64,000 nt of DNA from the NCBI RefSeq assembly GCF_009363435.1, contig NZ_CP045354.1, forward strand, positions 963,501 to 1,027,500, given 5' to 3'. Under the pieces are notes generated by a model. That model worked only from the letters and a program-made list of their open reading frames with translations, ran no database searches and was not told the origin of the DNA. Numbering within the stretch: the first letter of the stretch is position 1; each line of letters starts with the position of its first letter. Both the position numbers and the translations under genes were made by a program. Below, one piece after another: positions 1 through 8,708 of the stretch. The stretch comes from Labrenzia sp. THAF82. Its GTDB lineage: Bacteria > Pseudomonadota > Alphaproteobacteria > Rhizobiales > Stappiaceae.

Positions 1-316
1 AACCGACAATGACACCGCCGATCAGGCCGGGCCCGGCCGTTGCCGCAACTGCGTCGATGTCATCCCAGTCACAGCTGGCCTGTTGCATTGCCTCATCGAT
101 GATCCGGTCGAGAATGTTGATATGGGCGCGCGCCGCGATTTCGGGAACAACGCCACCAAAGGCCGTATGTTCGTCAATCTGCGAGCGGATCGTGTTCGAC
201 AGGATTTTTCTGTCTCCCGGACCCGTTACGACCGCCGCAGCTGTTTCGTCGCAGCTGGTTTCGATTCCCAGAACGGTTAGAGTGGCCGTATTGTTGTTTT
301 TCTTGACTGAAGTCAT
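1..316 (-). CDS. tsaD: tRNA N6-threonylcarbamoyladenosine transferase TsaD, partial
   Basis: The N-terminal 105 codons are present; the rest lies beyond the window start. The protein transfers the threonylcarbamoyl group to A37 of ANN-decoding tRNAs in the cytoplasm. The family motif GIETSCDET is at residues 17-25, followed by [12 protein letters not shown] and the glycine-rich [11 protein letters not shown] typical of the Kae1/TsaD ATPase fold. The start is the ATG at 316-314, followed by an Asn/Lys-rich tail before the first beta strand. It is divergent from hemC with about 95 bp between them, an arrangement common in alphaproteobacteria. Identification is firm despite truncation. Confidence 0.93.
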   Translation of the reverse strand, partial: MTSVKKNNNTATLTVLGIETSCDETAAAVVTGPGDRKILSNTIRSQIDEHTAFGGVVPEIAARAHINILDRIIDEAMQQASCDWDDIDAVAATAGPGLIGGVIVG

Positions 317-411
317 TGGTTTTTCAGCTGCGGCCTGTGATAGGTCATTCGATCAGACAAAATAACGTGCCCTGCGACGGAATGCCGGGCGTAACATCTG
401 GACGGTAAATC

Positions 412-1338
412 TTGCAAACAAATCCTTTGCGCATTGGAACCCGAGGAAGCGCGTTGGCGTTGGCACAGGCACACGAGACCCGTGAAAGGCTCATGACGGT
501 GCACGGGCTTGGTGAAGATGCTTTTGAGATCGTCGTAATCAAGACTTCAGGCGACAAGATCCAGGACAGGCCGCTGTCAGAAGTGGGCGGAAAGGGCCTC
601 TTTACCAAGGAAATCGAGGAAGCATTGCTTGACGGGCGGATCGATATCGCCGTGCATTCTTCCAAGGATATGCCGACCGTGCTACCCGACGGGCTGGCTT
701 TGACGGCGTTCCTGCCTCGCGAAGATGTGCGAGATGCGTTTTTGTCGCCAAAGGCCGAAACCCTCACCGATTTGCCGCAAGGAGCTGTGGTTGGATCGAG
801 TTCCTTGCGCCGTCAGGCCATGATCAAGCGGCTGCGGCCGGACCTGGAAGTGGTGATGTATCGCGGCAATCTGCAAACGCGTTTGCGCAAACTGGCAGAA
901 GGCGCAGTCGATGCGACGCTGCTTGCAGCTGCCGGCTTGAGACGGCTAGGGCTTGAGAAAGAGATCACCAGCCTTCTGGAAACCGATGAATTTCTGCCTG
1001 CTGTCGGACAGGGTGCGATCTGCATAGAAAGCCGTGAGGGAGACGAGGCAACGCTTGCCATGCTGGCCGCGATCCATGACCCGGAAACACAACACCGGCT
1101 GGATGCTGAACGGGCTTTCCTGGCCGTTCTTGACGGGTCCTGCCGGACACCGATTGGCGGACTTGCCATGATTGCCGATGGGGTTATGCATTTCAAAGGC
1201 GTTGTGCTGAAGCCGGATGGTTCCGAGATGCATGAGACAACCAACGAAGGCAACGTGTCGGACGCTGTTGAAATCGGCCGGACTGCGGGGGAAGCGTTGA
1301 AAGCCAAAATGGGCCCCGGTTTTCTGGCGGATCACTAA
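412..1338 (+). CDS. hemC: Hydroxymethylbilane synthase (porphobilinogen deaminase)
   Basis: Joins four porphobilinogen molecules into hydroxymethylbilane, a cytoplasmic step of haem, sirohaem and cobalamin synthesis. Visible hallmarks are [14 protein letters not shown] at residues 7-20, HSSKDMP at 82-88 with the catalytic Asp86, and the cofactor-binding cysteine Cys244 in the motif [10 protein letters not shown]. The 308-residue length is normal. The start is a TTG at 412: an in-frame TAA lies at 406-408, so no earlier start is possible, and starting at the next TTG would leave only one residue before the conserved RIGTRGS strand. hemD follows after 7 bp, implying co-transcription. Confidence 0.96.
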   Translation: MQTNPLRIGTRGSALALAQAHETRERLMTVHGLGEDAFEIVVIKTSGDKIQDRPLSEVGGKGLFTKEIEEALLDGRIDIAVHSSKDMPTVLPDGLALTAFLPREDVRDAFLSPKAETLTDLPQGAVVGSSSLRRQAMIKRLRPDLEVVMYRGNLQTRLRKLAEGAVDATLLAAAGLRRLGLEKEITSLLETDEFLPAVGQGAICIESREGDEATLAMLAAIHDPETQHRLDAERAFLAVLDGSCRTPIGGLAMIADGVMHFKGVVLKPDGSEMHETTNEGNVSDAVEIGRTAGEALKAKMGPGFLADH

Positions 1339-1345
1339 CAGGGCG

Positions 1346-2062
1346 ATGCGGTTTCTGGTAACACGCCCTCAACCGGATTGCAGACGAACCGCAGACAAAT
1401 TGCGGGCTGCAGGACATGTTGCCGTGGAGGCGCCGCTACTGGAGTTTCGCTCGTGTCCGCCTGCATCGTTCGGCTTGCAGACGGTTGCTGCACTTGCCGT
1501 AACAAGCCGCCGTTCCGTTGCGGTTCTATCTCACCACACAGAAATTGAGCTGCTACGCAAACTCACTGTGTTTGCTGTGGGTGAGGCCACTGCTGGAGCT
1601 TGCCGTTCTGCTGGTTTTAAACGTGTCTTCACTGCCGGTGGAGATCTTGAGGCGCTCGCGAATTTGGTTTGTAGCCACAAAGCAGAGATTTCCGGTCGGC
1701 AACTGCTTTATCCAGCTGCTGCCGACCGAGCGGGAGACCTCGTCGGATTGCTGGCCAAGATGGACATCGAGTGCCGTCTTTCAGTTGTTTATGCCATGGA
1801 GCCGGTGGCAGGTTTTCCGGTCGATGCACTCAGTGCCGTCAGGCAGAGGCGTACGGATCGCATTCTCGTATATTCGAGGCGAACTGCAGAAGTGCTGCAA
1901 GACCTGATCGTATCGGAAGGTCTTGAACACAATTTTTCCGGTTTGCCAGTTTACGCCATTTCGCAGCAGGCTGCGGAGCCAATCTCTAAGATGATGAAGG
2001 TGCATGTCGCAGACGCACCAAATGAAAAAGCCCTGCTGGATCTGGCGTTAGCGGAGTGTTAA
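1346..2062 (+). CDS. hemD: Uroporphyrinogen-III synthase
   Basis: Cyclises hydroxymethylbilane with D-ring inversion to uroporphyrinogen III. The family is poorly conserved; the call rests on the N-terminal MRFLVTRPQPDC, the central VFAVGEATAGACRSAGF (the usual AVGxxTAxA motif, residues about 76-92), ILVYSRRTAEVL near residue 172, and the position directly after hemC. The length of 238 residues is usual. No function-defining catalytic residue exists in this family, so context carries weight. A 120-bp gap separates it from the following membrane-protein gene. Confidence 0.9.
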   Translation: MRFLVTRPQPDCRRTADKLRAAGHVAVEAPLLEFRSCPPASFGLQTVAALAVTSRRSVAVLSHHTEIELLRKLTVFAVGEATAGACRSAGFKRVFTAGGDLEALANLVCSHKAEISGRQLLYPAAADRAGDLVGLLAKMDIECRLSVVYAMEPVAGFPVDALSAVRQRRTDRILVYSRRTAEVLQDLIVSEGLEHNFSGLPVYAISQQAAEPISKMMKVHVADAPNEKALLDLALAEC

Positions 2063-2182
2063 CCAGATCCGGGAGAGTCGTTCTTTTGCAGCGCGCAAAA
2101 GACTTTGGCGCAGTGGTACCGCTTCGCAAAGAGGTGTGTATAGTGAAGATCTTGGAACCGATTGGGTTCAGGAGGAATCGAA

Positions 2183-4138
2183 ATGGCGACGGACAAGAAA
2201 TCTTCTGACGGGACATCCTCTTCAGGCGGAAGCGGGTCCAAAGGCGATGGCGCTGCCGGGGAAAAAGGCGCTGCCAAATCCTCTTCAGGTAGCACAAGCG
2301 CGTCCTCAGCTGGTTCGAAGCGTCCGGTGACCATTGATCTAAAGGCCGAAAAAGTGGATGCCAAATCCGCAGGAAGCACGTCTGCAGCGCCAAAGAGCGG
2401 TGCAGCCGGGAGCACATCGCCGACAAGCCCTAAGTCAAGCAGCGGCGGTACTTCGGGTGCGACGTCTTCTGCGGCCAAATACGGAACCTCTGCGTCCTCT
2501 GCAGCTGGATCCAAAGGCGCGAAACCGGGCAGTTCCACAGCAGGATCTTCTCATAATTCACCCAAAGGCGGGACGACGTCCGCGAGCGCTCCGTCTTCAG
2601 GTTCAAGTTCGGCTTCCAAGCCTTCGACTGGCTCAACGGCAGCTAAACCTTCCACGCCGGCAAGTGGCACGTCTACCGGTGCGAGCCGCAGCAGCTCTTC
2701 GTCCAGTTCTTCGCAGGCAACCGGTTCCACAACATTTTCAAGTCCACCAGCAGCGGAAGACCGCGGCGGTGTCGGCGCATTCGGTGTTCTGATTGCTGCC
2801 GTGATCGGTGGCATCATCGTGCTCGGCGGTGGTTTTGGACTTCACCAGGCCGGCATTTTGAAGTTGACGCCCGAGCAGGATCAGCAGGTTGCCGGTGCGT
2901 TGTCGGCAGCGGAAAGCAAGATCGCAGATCTGGAACAGAAGCTTGGCGAGATCACGTCGAGCGCTGCCGGGTCCGATGCGGGCGGCGCCCTGTCAGCGCT
3001 CGAGGGTAAAGTTGCCGCGATTGAAGGCAAGCTCGAAGATGCAGTATCGGCCACATCTACCGATGCCGGGTCAGCAGTCGATGCGCTCAAGCAGGAGCTT
3101 GAGAGTCTAAAAAGCGAAGTGGCTTCCGTCAGCGTTGTTGGCGGTGGAGGCGCCGCAGTTGATCTGACACCCCTGCAGGATCGTGTGTCGGCATTGGAGA
3201 ATTCCCCAAGCGGTTCGTCGCCGGTCGACGTCAAGCCAATTGAAGACCGTCTTGAGAAGCTGGAAGCAGCAACAAGCTCGTCATCTTCTGAGGCGGAAAA
3301 ACTGTCCGGATCAGTGTCCGGTCTGGACACTCAATTGGGTGAACTGAAGACGTCGCTCGGTGAATTGCAGACGCAGCTGGACAACACTGCGGCGACAGCC
3401 ATGGCCGCTCAAACCGCCGTCTCCACGTCCGACGTCTCGTTGAAGACCCTTGCCGACAGCCAGGCGCGCGCAACGGAAACACTGTCCAGCCTTTCGGCGG
3501 ACATCAAGTCAGTCGGCAGTGCGAACAATTCGGCAATGGAAACCATCAGATCTGAACTGGAAGCGATGTCCAAGCGTCTTGCCGCGGTCGAAGCCACCAT
3601 GGGAGATGCCACGGCCCGTGAAGTTGCTGCCCGTGCACTTTCTGTGTCAGCTTTGAAATTAGCCGTCGATTCCGGTCGTCCCTATGAAACCGAGCTGGCG
3701 GCAGTGAAGGCCGGCTTGCCGTCGGATATTGATCTGAATGCGCTTGAGGCGCATGCGTCAAAAGGGGTTGAGCCGGTTGCTGTTCTTATTGCCCAGTTCC
3801 CACCTGTCTCGCAAAAGATCTACCAGACATTTGCAGAACCGGACCGCACCGGCGACGTGATTGACAACCTCCTGTCCAGCGCCAGATCGATCGTCAGTGT
3901 GCGCGGCCTTGGTGATGGAGAGGGGAGTGGGCCAGAGGCTGCATTGCACAGGATGGATACTGCGGTCAGCCAGGGCGATCTGAAAGCGGCAATAGCTGCA
4001 TATCAGGAGCTACCTGCTGATGCTCAGTCCGTAGCGGCAACCTGGGTGGCACGGGCTCAGGCCCGTGTTGAAGTCGATGACCTGACCAACAAAGCCTCAG
4101 AGGAAGTGCTCAATGCGCTTGCCAACAAAGAAAGCTGA
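2183..4138 (+). CDS. Mitofilin-like inner-membrane protein (COG4223 type)
   Basis: A 651-residue protein with three regions. Residues 1 to about 195 are extreme low complexity (Ser, Gly, Ala, Thr, Lys), predicted disordered and cytoplasmic. One membrane helix follows at about 200-222 (GVLIAAVIGGIIVLGGGF). A long coiled coil (about 235-470) and a C-terminal helical domain (about 480-645) resembling the bacterial relatives of mitofilin/Mic60 complete it. ATG 2183 is chosen because a perfect AGGAGG sits 7 bases upstream; an in-frame TTG at 2162 has none. Position between hemD and hemY is typical of alphaproteobacteria, where the protein has been linked to membrane shaping. Its exact role here is inferred. 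Confidence 0.85.
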   Translation: MATDKKSSDGTSSSGGSGSKGDGAAGEKGAAKSSSGSTSASSAGSKRPVTIDLKAEKVDAKSAGSTSAAPKSGAAGSTSPTSPKSSSGGTSGATSSAAKYGTSASSAAGSKGAKPGSSTAGSSHNSPKGGTTSASAPSSGSSSASKPSTGSTAAKPSTPASGTSTGASRSSSSSSSSQATGSTTFSSPPAAEDRGGVGAFGVLIAAVIGGIIVLGGGFGLHQAGILKLTPEQDQQVAGALSAAESKIADLEQKLGEITSSAAGSDAGGALSALEGKVAAIEGKLEDAVSATSTDAGSAVDALKQELESLKSEVASVSVVGGGGAAVDLTPLQDRVSALENSPSGSSPVDVKPIEDRLEKLEAATSSSSSEAEKLSGSVSGLDTQLGELKTSLGELQTQLDNTAATAMAAQTAVSTSDVSLKTLADSQARATETLSSLSADIKSVGSANNSAMETIRSELEAMSKRLAAVEATMGDATAREVAARALSVSALKLAVDSGRPYETELAAVKAGLPSDIDLNALEAHASKGVEPVAVLIAQFPPVSQKIYQTFAEPDRTGDVIDNLLSSARSIVSVRGLGDGEGSGPEAALHRMDTAVSQGDLKAAIAAYQELPADAQSVAATWVARAQARVEVDDLTNKASEEVLNALANKES

Positions 4139-4210
4139 CCGGCAGCTGCTGCTTGCCGGAATAAACGATACACGACCGGTTTCGACCGATAATCCTCGGG
4201 AGCGACTTTC

Positions 4211-6139
4211 ATGATTCGGGTCCTCGGCTTTTTCATAATTGTGTTTCTCGTCGCATTGGGCTTTGCGTGGCTCGCGGATGTGCCGGGGATGGTATCCATC
4301 CAGTGGACAAGCCCGGACCCTGAAAGGGTTCCGATCGTTTGGCAACAGACACCAGCGGTCGCAGCTGTCGTGGTGGGTGTGCTTCTGGCAGTTTTCCTCC
4401 TTGCTGTCTGGATCATCCGCGTGATCCTCAAATCGCCTGTCATTGCGAGCCGCTTCTTTCAGCGCAGGCGCAAGGACAAGGGCTATAGCGCGTTGTCTCA
4501 AGGTCTTATTGCGCTTGGGACCGGCAACGCGAAACTGGCGCGCCGTTTCGGCGTCGATGCCGATAAACTTCTTTCTGAGGAGCCGGCGACGAAGCTCTTG
4601 CTTGCCCAAACCGCACAATTGGCCGGCAAGGATGACGAGGCACGGCAGCGGTTCGAAGCCATGTTGGACGATCCGTCGACAAAAGCACTTGGGCTGCATG
4701 GGCTCTTCGTGGAAGCCGAACGCCACAGAGAACCGATTGCAGCACGTCACTATGCCGAGGAAGCCGCGAAGACATCACCTGGACTGGAGTGGGCCGGCAA
4801 GGCTGTACTTGGCTACCAGGCAGTTGCTCATCATTGGGACGAAGCCTTGAAGACCCTGGAGCGCAATTATGCTGCGAAGTTGATGGACAAGAAGACGTAT
4901 CGGCGTCAACGCGCTGTCATCCTGACAGCGCTTGCCCAGAAGCTTGAAGATGGTGAACCCGAACGGGCATATTCCCTGGCCAAGGAAGCGCACGGACTTG
5001 CGTTGGATCTTGTGCCAGCTTCGGTTCTGACATCGCGCCTCGCGACGCGGCGGGGCGATATTCGGAAGGCCTCAAAGGTTTTGGAGGCGACCTGGCGCCT
5101 GTTTCCGCACCCAGATCTTGCCGAGACATATGCCCATGTGCGCACGGGTGACACAGCTGTAGATCGGCTTAAGCGCGTGAAGGCGCTGTCAGCTCAACGC
5201 GCCAATACGCCCGAAGGCGCCATGGCCATTGCCAAGGCCGCAATGGAAGCGCGTGAGTTCGAAGAAGCCCGCAAGCAACTGAAGAAAGCTCTCCAGAGTG
5301 AACCGACCCGCAAGGCGTTTCTTGCCATGGCGGAACTTGAAGAGACCGAAAGCGGCGACAAGGGACGCATGCGCGACTGGTTGGCGCGTGCCGTCAATGC
5401 ACCGATGGACAAGGCTTGGGTCGCTGACGGCATCGTTTCTGCCGACTGGCAGGCTGTCTCGCCGGTCACCGGACGGTTGGACGCATTCGAATGGACCACG
5501 ACCGGAAACTTCGGTGAAGAAGCGGGCGATGTTCTTGAGGATAGCCTGTTCGAGGCACCTGCACTGGCGCCCGCGGCGTCGATGGCAGACTCTGAACCTG
5601 TTTCACCGCCGGTTGAAATTGTCTCAGAAACGGCCGCGGTGGATCTTGAAGCTGAGCCCGTTTCCAAAGACAGCCAGTTTGCCGGCGCACCAACGCAAGC
5701 TGACGATAGTGCGGAAGCAACCGCAGATGTTTCGTCGGGTGAAAAAGCAAAGGCCGGAAAACAGGGCTACGAAGGCACGACAGACGATGTCAAATATAGT
5801 CCGGCTTTGAAGGACCTCCCTGAAGCAACGTCCTCTGCCGCGGCACCGGCGCCTTCTGCGACCAAATCTGAAGGACCAAAGGCACCGGAAAAATCCGATG
5901 ACAAAGCAGGTGCTGGCGCAGAAGACGACAATAAGAAGGTTGTTGCGGTCGATGCCGATGCAACCGAAGAGCCCGAAAAGCCCAAGGCGGATGCGGCCGA
6001 GCCAGATCTGGACAAGGAAGACCTCAATCGGCCTATCGAGTTTCCGTTGTCCAGAATGCCGGATGATCCCGGTCCTGATGATGATGACGACGACGACAAA
6101 AAGGCGGCCAAGACCACGCGACCCCGGTTTTTCAACTAA
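4211..6139 (+). CDS. hemY: HemY-family TPR membrane protein
   Basis: The N-terminus has two membrane helices (residues about 3-22 and 56-77, MIRVLGFFIIVFLVALGFAW and VAAVVVGVLLAVFLLAVWII), the HemY_N arrangement, followed by TPR-like helices to about residue 400. The C-terminal third (about 430-642) is Ala/Glu/Pro/Asp-rich, probably disordered, and ends in a run of seven aspartates before KKAAKTTRPRFFN. This is the gammaproteobacterial-type HemY, which is not protoporphyrinogen oxidase despite the shared name; its biochemical activity is undefined and its link to haem synthesis is by gene neighbourhood. The ATG at 4211 follows a GGGAGCGAC ribosome-binding site. Confidence 0.88.
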   Translation: MIRVLGFFIIVFLVALGFAWLADVPGMVSIQWTSPDPERVPIVWQQTPAVAAVVVGVLLAVFLLAVWIIRVILKSPVIASRFFQRRRKDKGYSALSQGLIALGTGNAKLARRFGVDADKLLSEEPATKLLLAQTAQLAGKDDEARQRFEAMLDDPSTKALGLHGLFVEAERHREPIAARHYAEEAAKTSPGLEWAGKAVLGYQAVAHHWDEALKTLERNYAAKLMDKKTYRRQRAVILTALAQKLEDGEPERAYSLAKEAHGLALDLVPASVLTSRLATRRGDIRKASKVLEATWRLFPHPDLAETYAHVRTGDTAVDRLKRVKALSAQRANTPEGAMAIAKAAMEAREFEEARKQLKKALQSEPTRKAFLAMAELEETESGDKGRMRDWLARAVNAPMDKAWVADGIVSADWQAVSPVTGRLDAFEWTTTGNFGEEAGDVLEDSLFEAPALAPAASMADSEPVSPPVEIVSETAAVDLEAEPVSKDSQFAGAPTQADDSAEATADVSSGEKAKAGKQGYEGTTDDVKYSPALKDLPEATSSAAAPAPSATKSEGPKAPEKSDDKAGAGAEDDNKKVVAVDADATEEPEKPKADAAEPDLDKEDLNRPIEFPLSRMPDDPGPDDDDDDDKKAAKTTRPRFFN

Positions 6140-6357
6140 ACTCCGGGCTCGCTGATCAATTGCCTGATATGTCTGTTGGCCTCAGGTTTCTTTCAGCAGA
6201 CTTCACAGTCCCGGCGCTTTTCGGGAAGATGTGATGATCCGGAAAAGAGCTGGTTTTAGGCTCTTGCATATGATGCCAAGCTCCGGTAATTAGCGGCCCA
6301 CCCGAGGAAATCGGGTGCGATCGCGCAATGCGCGCGGCTTGTTGGTTGCAAGCAAGT

Positions 6358-6433
6358 GCTGCTGTAGCTCAGTTGGTAGAGCACGTCATTCGTAATGATG
6401 GGGTCGGGGGTTCGAGTCCCTTCAGCAGCACCA
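6358..6433 (+). tRNA. tRNA-Thr (anticodon CGT)
   Basis: A 76-nt cloverleaf with encoded CCA end. The acceptor stem GCTGCTG pairs with CAGCAGC, the discriminator is A, the D arm has GCTCAGTTGGTAGAGC, and the anticodon stem CGTCA/TGATG encloses loop TTCGTAA with anticodon CGT, reading ACG. The T arm carries TTCGAGT with a stem containing two G-T wobbles. The gene stands alone between hemY and an unrelated CDS. Confidence 0.96.
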
Positions 6434-6608
6434 GATTTCCACATGCTTAGTCCGAAGATTTTGGTAACGGTCTGTGCCGGAGACACGAGCTTTGAGCTCG
6501 AGCTGAAAAATGTCGTTATTTGTCAAAGAGAAGTGCCTGCAGGGGCCAAGAAATCGTGCGCCAAGGGGCGTGTCTTGCATGTTGTCCGTGCGCCGGGCAG
6601 TATCGAGT

Positions 6609-7415
6609 ATGATTTGTCGACGGGAAAGACGCTGGTGCCGACTGTCCTTGTTCGTCCTTGGTCTTGCTTGTTTGCTTGGCAAGACCCCGGCAAACGCTTC
6701 CGACAGCCTGACGCTTTATATGTACTACCTCCCGCATCGCCTGACGGAAGACAGCGGCAGACAATATGATCGTTTTCTGGAGGTTTTGTTCGATCGAACA
6801 GGATTGGCGATAGAACGGAAGTCGGCACCTTTGCTGCGTGCAAGCAACCTGTTCAGACAGGACCAGCAATCCTGCATCTTTCCGTCAAACATTCGTGCAC
6901 TCAAACTGGACACGGTAGCCTCGAGATTCGGAACGTCCGACACAGTGGATATCGTCTCCTTGCGGCTTTATACGGCAAAGCGACAAGCAACTGGAGCAGC
7001 GCTTGCTGATTTCCGGCCTGAACGTGTTGGCTATATTCGTGGTTCGGGTGCGGTGCATTTTCTTGGAGAAAATTCCGACCAGTATGTTCCGATCGCCTCT
7101 GAAGAACAATTGATCAGGATGCTGGAGCTGGACCGGATTGACGCTTTTTTGGGACACCATCCGGATACTGCCCTTGCTTTGGAAGATCTTGACAGGCCGG
7201 ATGCGCTGCATGTCAGTCCGGTTGCGCCGGATACGTTGAGATTTCCCATTACGTTCGTTTGCCATGACAGCGCGGTCAGCAGAGCGTTTTTGAAGACAGT
7301 CAATTCAGAAATTGCACGAATGCACGCGTCCGGTGTGACCCGTGACATCTTTGGGAAACACGCAGAATTTGAACAGCCTGACGAACACACGGAAGAGGTT
7401 CCGCTCACTGAGTGA
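6609..7415 (+). CDS. Periplasmic solute-binding-like protein (SBP family 3 type)
   Basis: About 268 residues with an N-terminal signal peptide (basic MICRRERR, hydrophobic LSLFVLGLACLLG, then a likely cleavage at NAS/DSL). The remainder has the layout of small extracellular solute-binding proteins (TLYMYYLPHRLTED, ERVGYIRGSG, LDRIDAFLGHHPDTALAL), with the last block typical of the lobe-closing region. No transporter permease or ATPase gene is nearby, so it may act as a stand-alone sensor or an orphan binding protein. Ligand unknown. ATG 6609 is preferred because it begins a clean signal peptide; ATG 6579 or an upstream start at 6510 would add a non-signal-like extension. Confidence 0.6.
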   Translation: MICRRERRWCRLSLFVLGLACLLGKTPANASDSLTLYMYYLPHRLTEDSGRQYDRFLEVLFDRTGLAIERKSAPLLRASNLFRQDQQSCIFPSNIRALKLDTVASRFGTSDTVDIVSLRLYTAKRQATGAALADFRPERVGYIRGSGAVHFLGENSDQYVPIASEEQLIRMLELDRIDAFLGHHPDTALALEDLDRPDALHVSPVAPDTLRFPITFVCHDSAVSRAFLKTVNSEIARMHASGVTRDIFGKHAEFEQPDEHTEEVPLTE

Positions 7416-7700
7416 ACAGTGTGTGCGGCAACCGAGGGTATGTCCAGCCTTGGTAATAATCGAGTTTTTTGTCGTACAAATTGAAGAAGTTTTCTCGCAA
7501 ATAAGAAAATATTCTATATTTTTCAATCCGCTCATCCATTTAGAACGTGTATTCGATTAGTATATCTTAGGTTGTAATTTGTGCTTAGGATTGAGTAACT
7601 GAAAATATACAATTGTTCAGCTATTTTAATTGTCAAATTCGACAGGTCCGCAAGGTGCGGATGACTGAGCATGTAAAGGTAATAGACATTGCTTCACAAA
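7416..7700. other. AT-rich intergenic region upstream of the receiver protein
   Basis: About 285 bases without a supportable gene. The stretch from roughly 7450 to 7640 is clearly richer in A and T than the flanking genes, with runs such as GTTTTTTGT, AATATTCTATATTTTTC and TATATCTTAG. It probably holds the promoter of the response regulator. A 20-codon reading frame from ATG 7661 overlaps the regulator start in another frame and is not convincing. Confidence 0.5.
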
Positions 7701-8510
7701 ATGATCCGCATTTTGGTCGCTGATGCCAGCTCTATTGCCCGTGATGTGGTTAATGATGGCATCAACGTTCACCGTTCCAAACGGTATATCGAGGTCGACA
7801 TCGTCAACAACGGGCTGGCTGCACTTGAGGTTCTCAAGCAAAAACAGATCGATCTTGCTTTCATCGATGTCAATCTGCCGGGCCTGAGCGGACCGGAAGT
7901 GGTTGCTTCAATAAGGGGTACGAAGTCCGACAAATGTCTTGTTGTGGCCATGTCCAACAGTCTGGACGAGCAGGCCGAAGTCAGTTTGCGGCGAAACAGC
8001 GCTTACCATTTTCTGAAGAAGCCATTTCATCAGGACGACGTATCCAACCTCGTTGCGACTCAAATCAAGATGGGGACCGCCTGTCCGATCCTGATTGTCG
8101 ATGATTCCGCGACGATGCGAAAAATGACGCGCAAGATCCTGGAAGGCAGTCGGTTCAGCTTCGACATTTCAGAAGCAGATGGCGCACAGTCAGCGATCAA
8201 AGCGATGAGATCCGGCAAATTCAAATTGGTGCTGACGGACTTTCACATGCCAGGTGCCGACGGGCTTGAGCTTGCCGGATCTATTCGCGATCTGTCCAGC
8301 AAAGTCGGTGTCTACATGATGTCGACCAATGAGACCTCTTACCTGCAAAGATCTGCGGCCTTCGTCGGCATCTCCGGTTTCCTGCAGAAGCCCTTCACGC
8401 CCGAAGATATTGACAGTGTCATGCATCGATTCTTGCAAATCGACGCGCCAAAATTTGGAAAGTCGCGCGGGATGTTCAGTTTCGACGAACCTGAGATGAA
8501 AGCGTCCTGA
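7701..8510 (+). CDS. Response regulator with two receiver domains and no output domain
   Basis: Two CheY-like receiver domains in tandem, 269 residues. Domain 1 (about 1-120) has a single acidic residue in its first acidic pocket (ILVADAS, instead of the usual pair), the phospho-acceptor Asp in LAFIDVNLPG and the conserved Lys in FLKKPF. Domain 2 (about 129-250) has the full set: ILIVDDS, Asp in LVLTDFHMPG, Ser/Thr in MMSTNE and Lys in LQKPF. No DNA-binding or enzymatic output domain follows, so it probably works by protein contacts or phosphotransfer. The ATG at 7701 gives the canonical MIRILVADA; a TTG at 7689 is possible. No histidine kinase gene lies nearby. Confidence 0.88.
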   Translation: MIRILVADASSIARDVVNDGINVHRSKRYIEVDIVNNGLAALEVLKQKQIDLAFIDVNLPGLSGPEVVASIRGTKSDKCLVVAMSNSLDEQAEVSLRRNSAYHFLKKPFHQDDVSNLVATQIKMGTACPILIVDDSATMRKMTRKILEGSRFSFDISEADGAQSAIKAMRSGKFKLVLTDFHMPGADGLELAGSIRDLSSKVGVYMMSTNETSYLQRSAAFVGISGFLQKPFTPEDIDSVMHRFLQIDAPKFGKSRGMFSFDEPEMKAS

Positions 8511-8708
8511 CCCTTTCTCAGACCGACAATCTTCTGAATTCAAACGACATTTATTGATTTTGGAATTGTGGTGTTCACCAGTTCCCGCGATTGGTTTTGG
8601 ATAGCTTTTCCTGATTGTTGATTTGGAAACCAACTATTGATTCAATAGAAGAATCAGTAAGTCTTCCAGCTTAAATCAGTTTCACTGTCTGGCAACGTGG
8701 AGAACGGG

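Noticed and set aside
4139..4159. CCGGCA/TGCCGG hairpin after the mitofilin-like gene
   Set aside because: Only six base pairs and no T tract, so not a convincing terminator.
7661..7723. 20-codon leader-like frame overlapping the start of the receiver protein
   Set aside because: No recognisable leader-peptide pattern, and overlap with the next start in another frame is likely chance.
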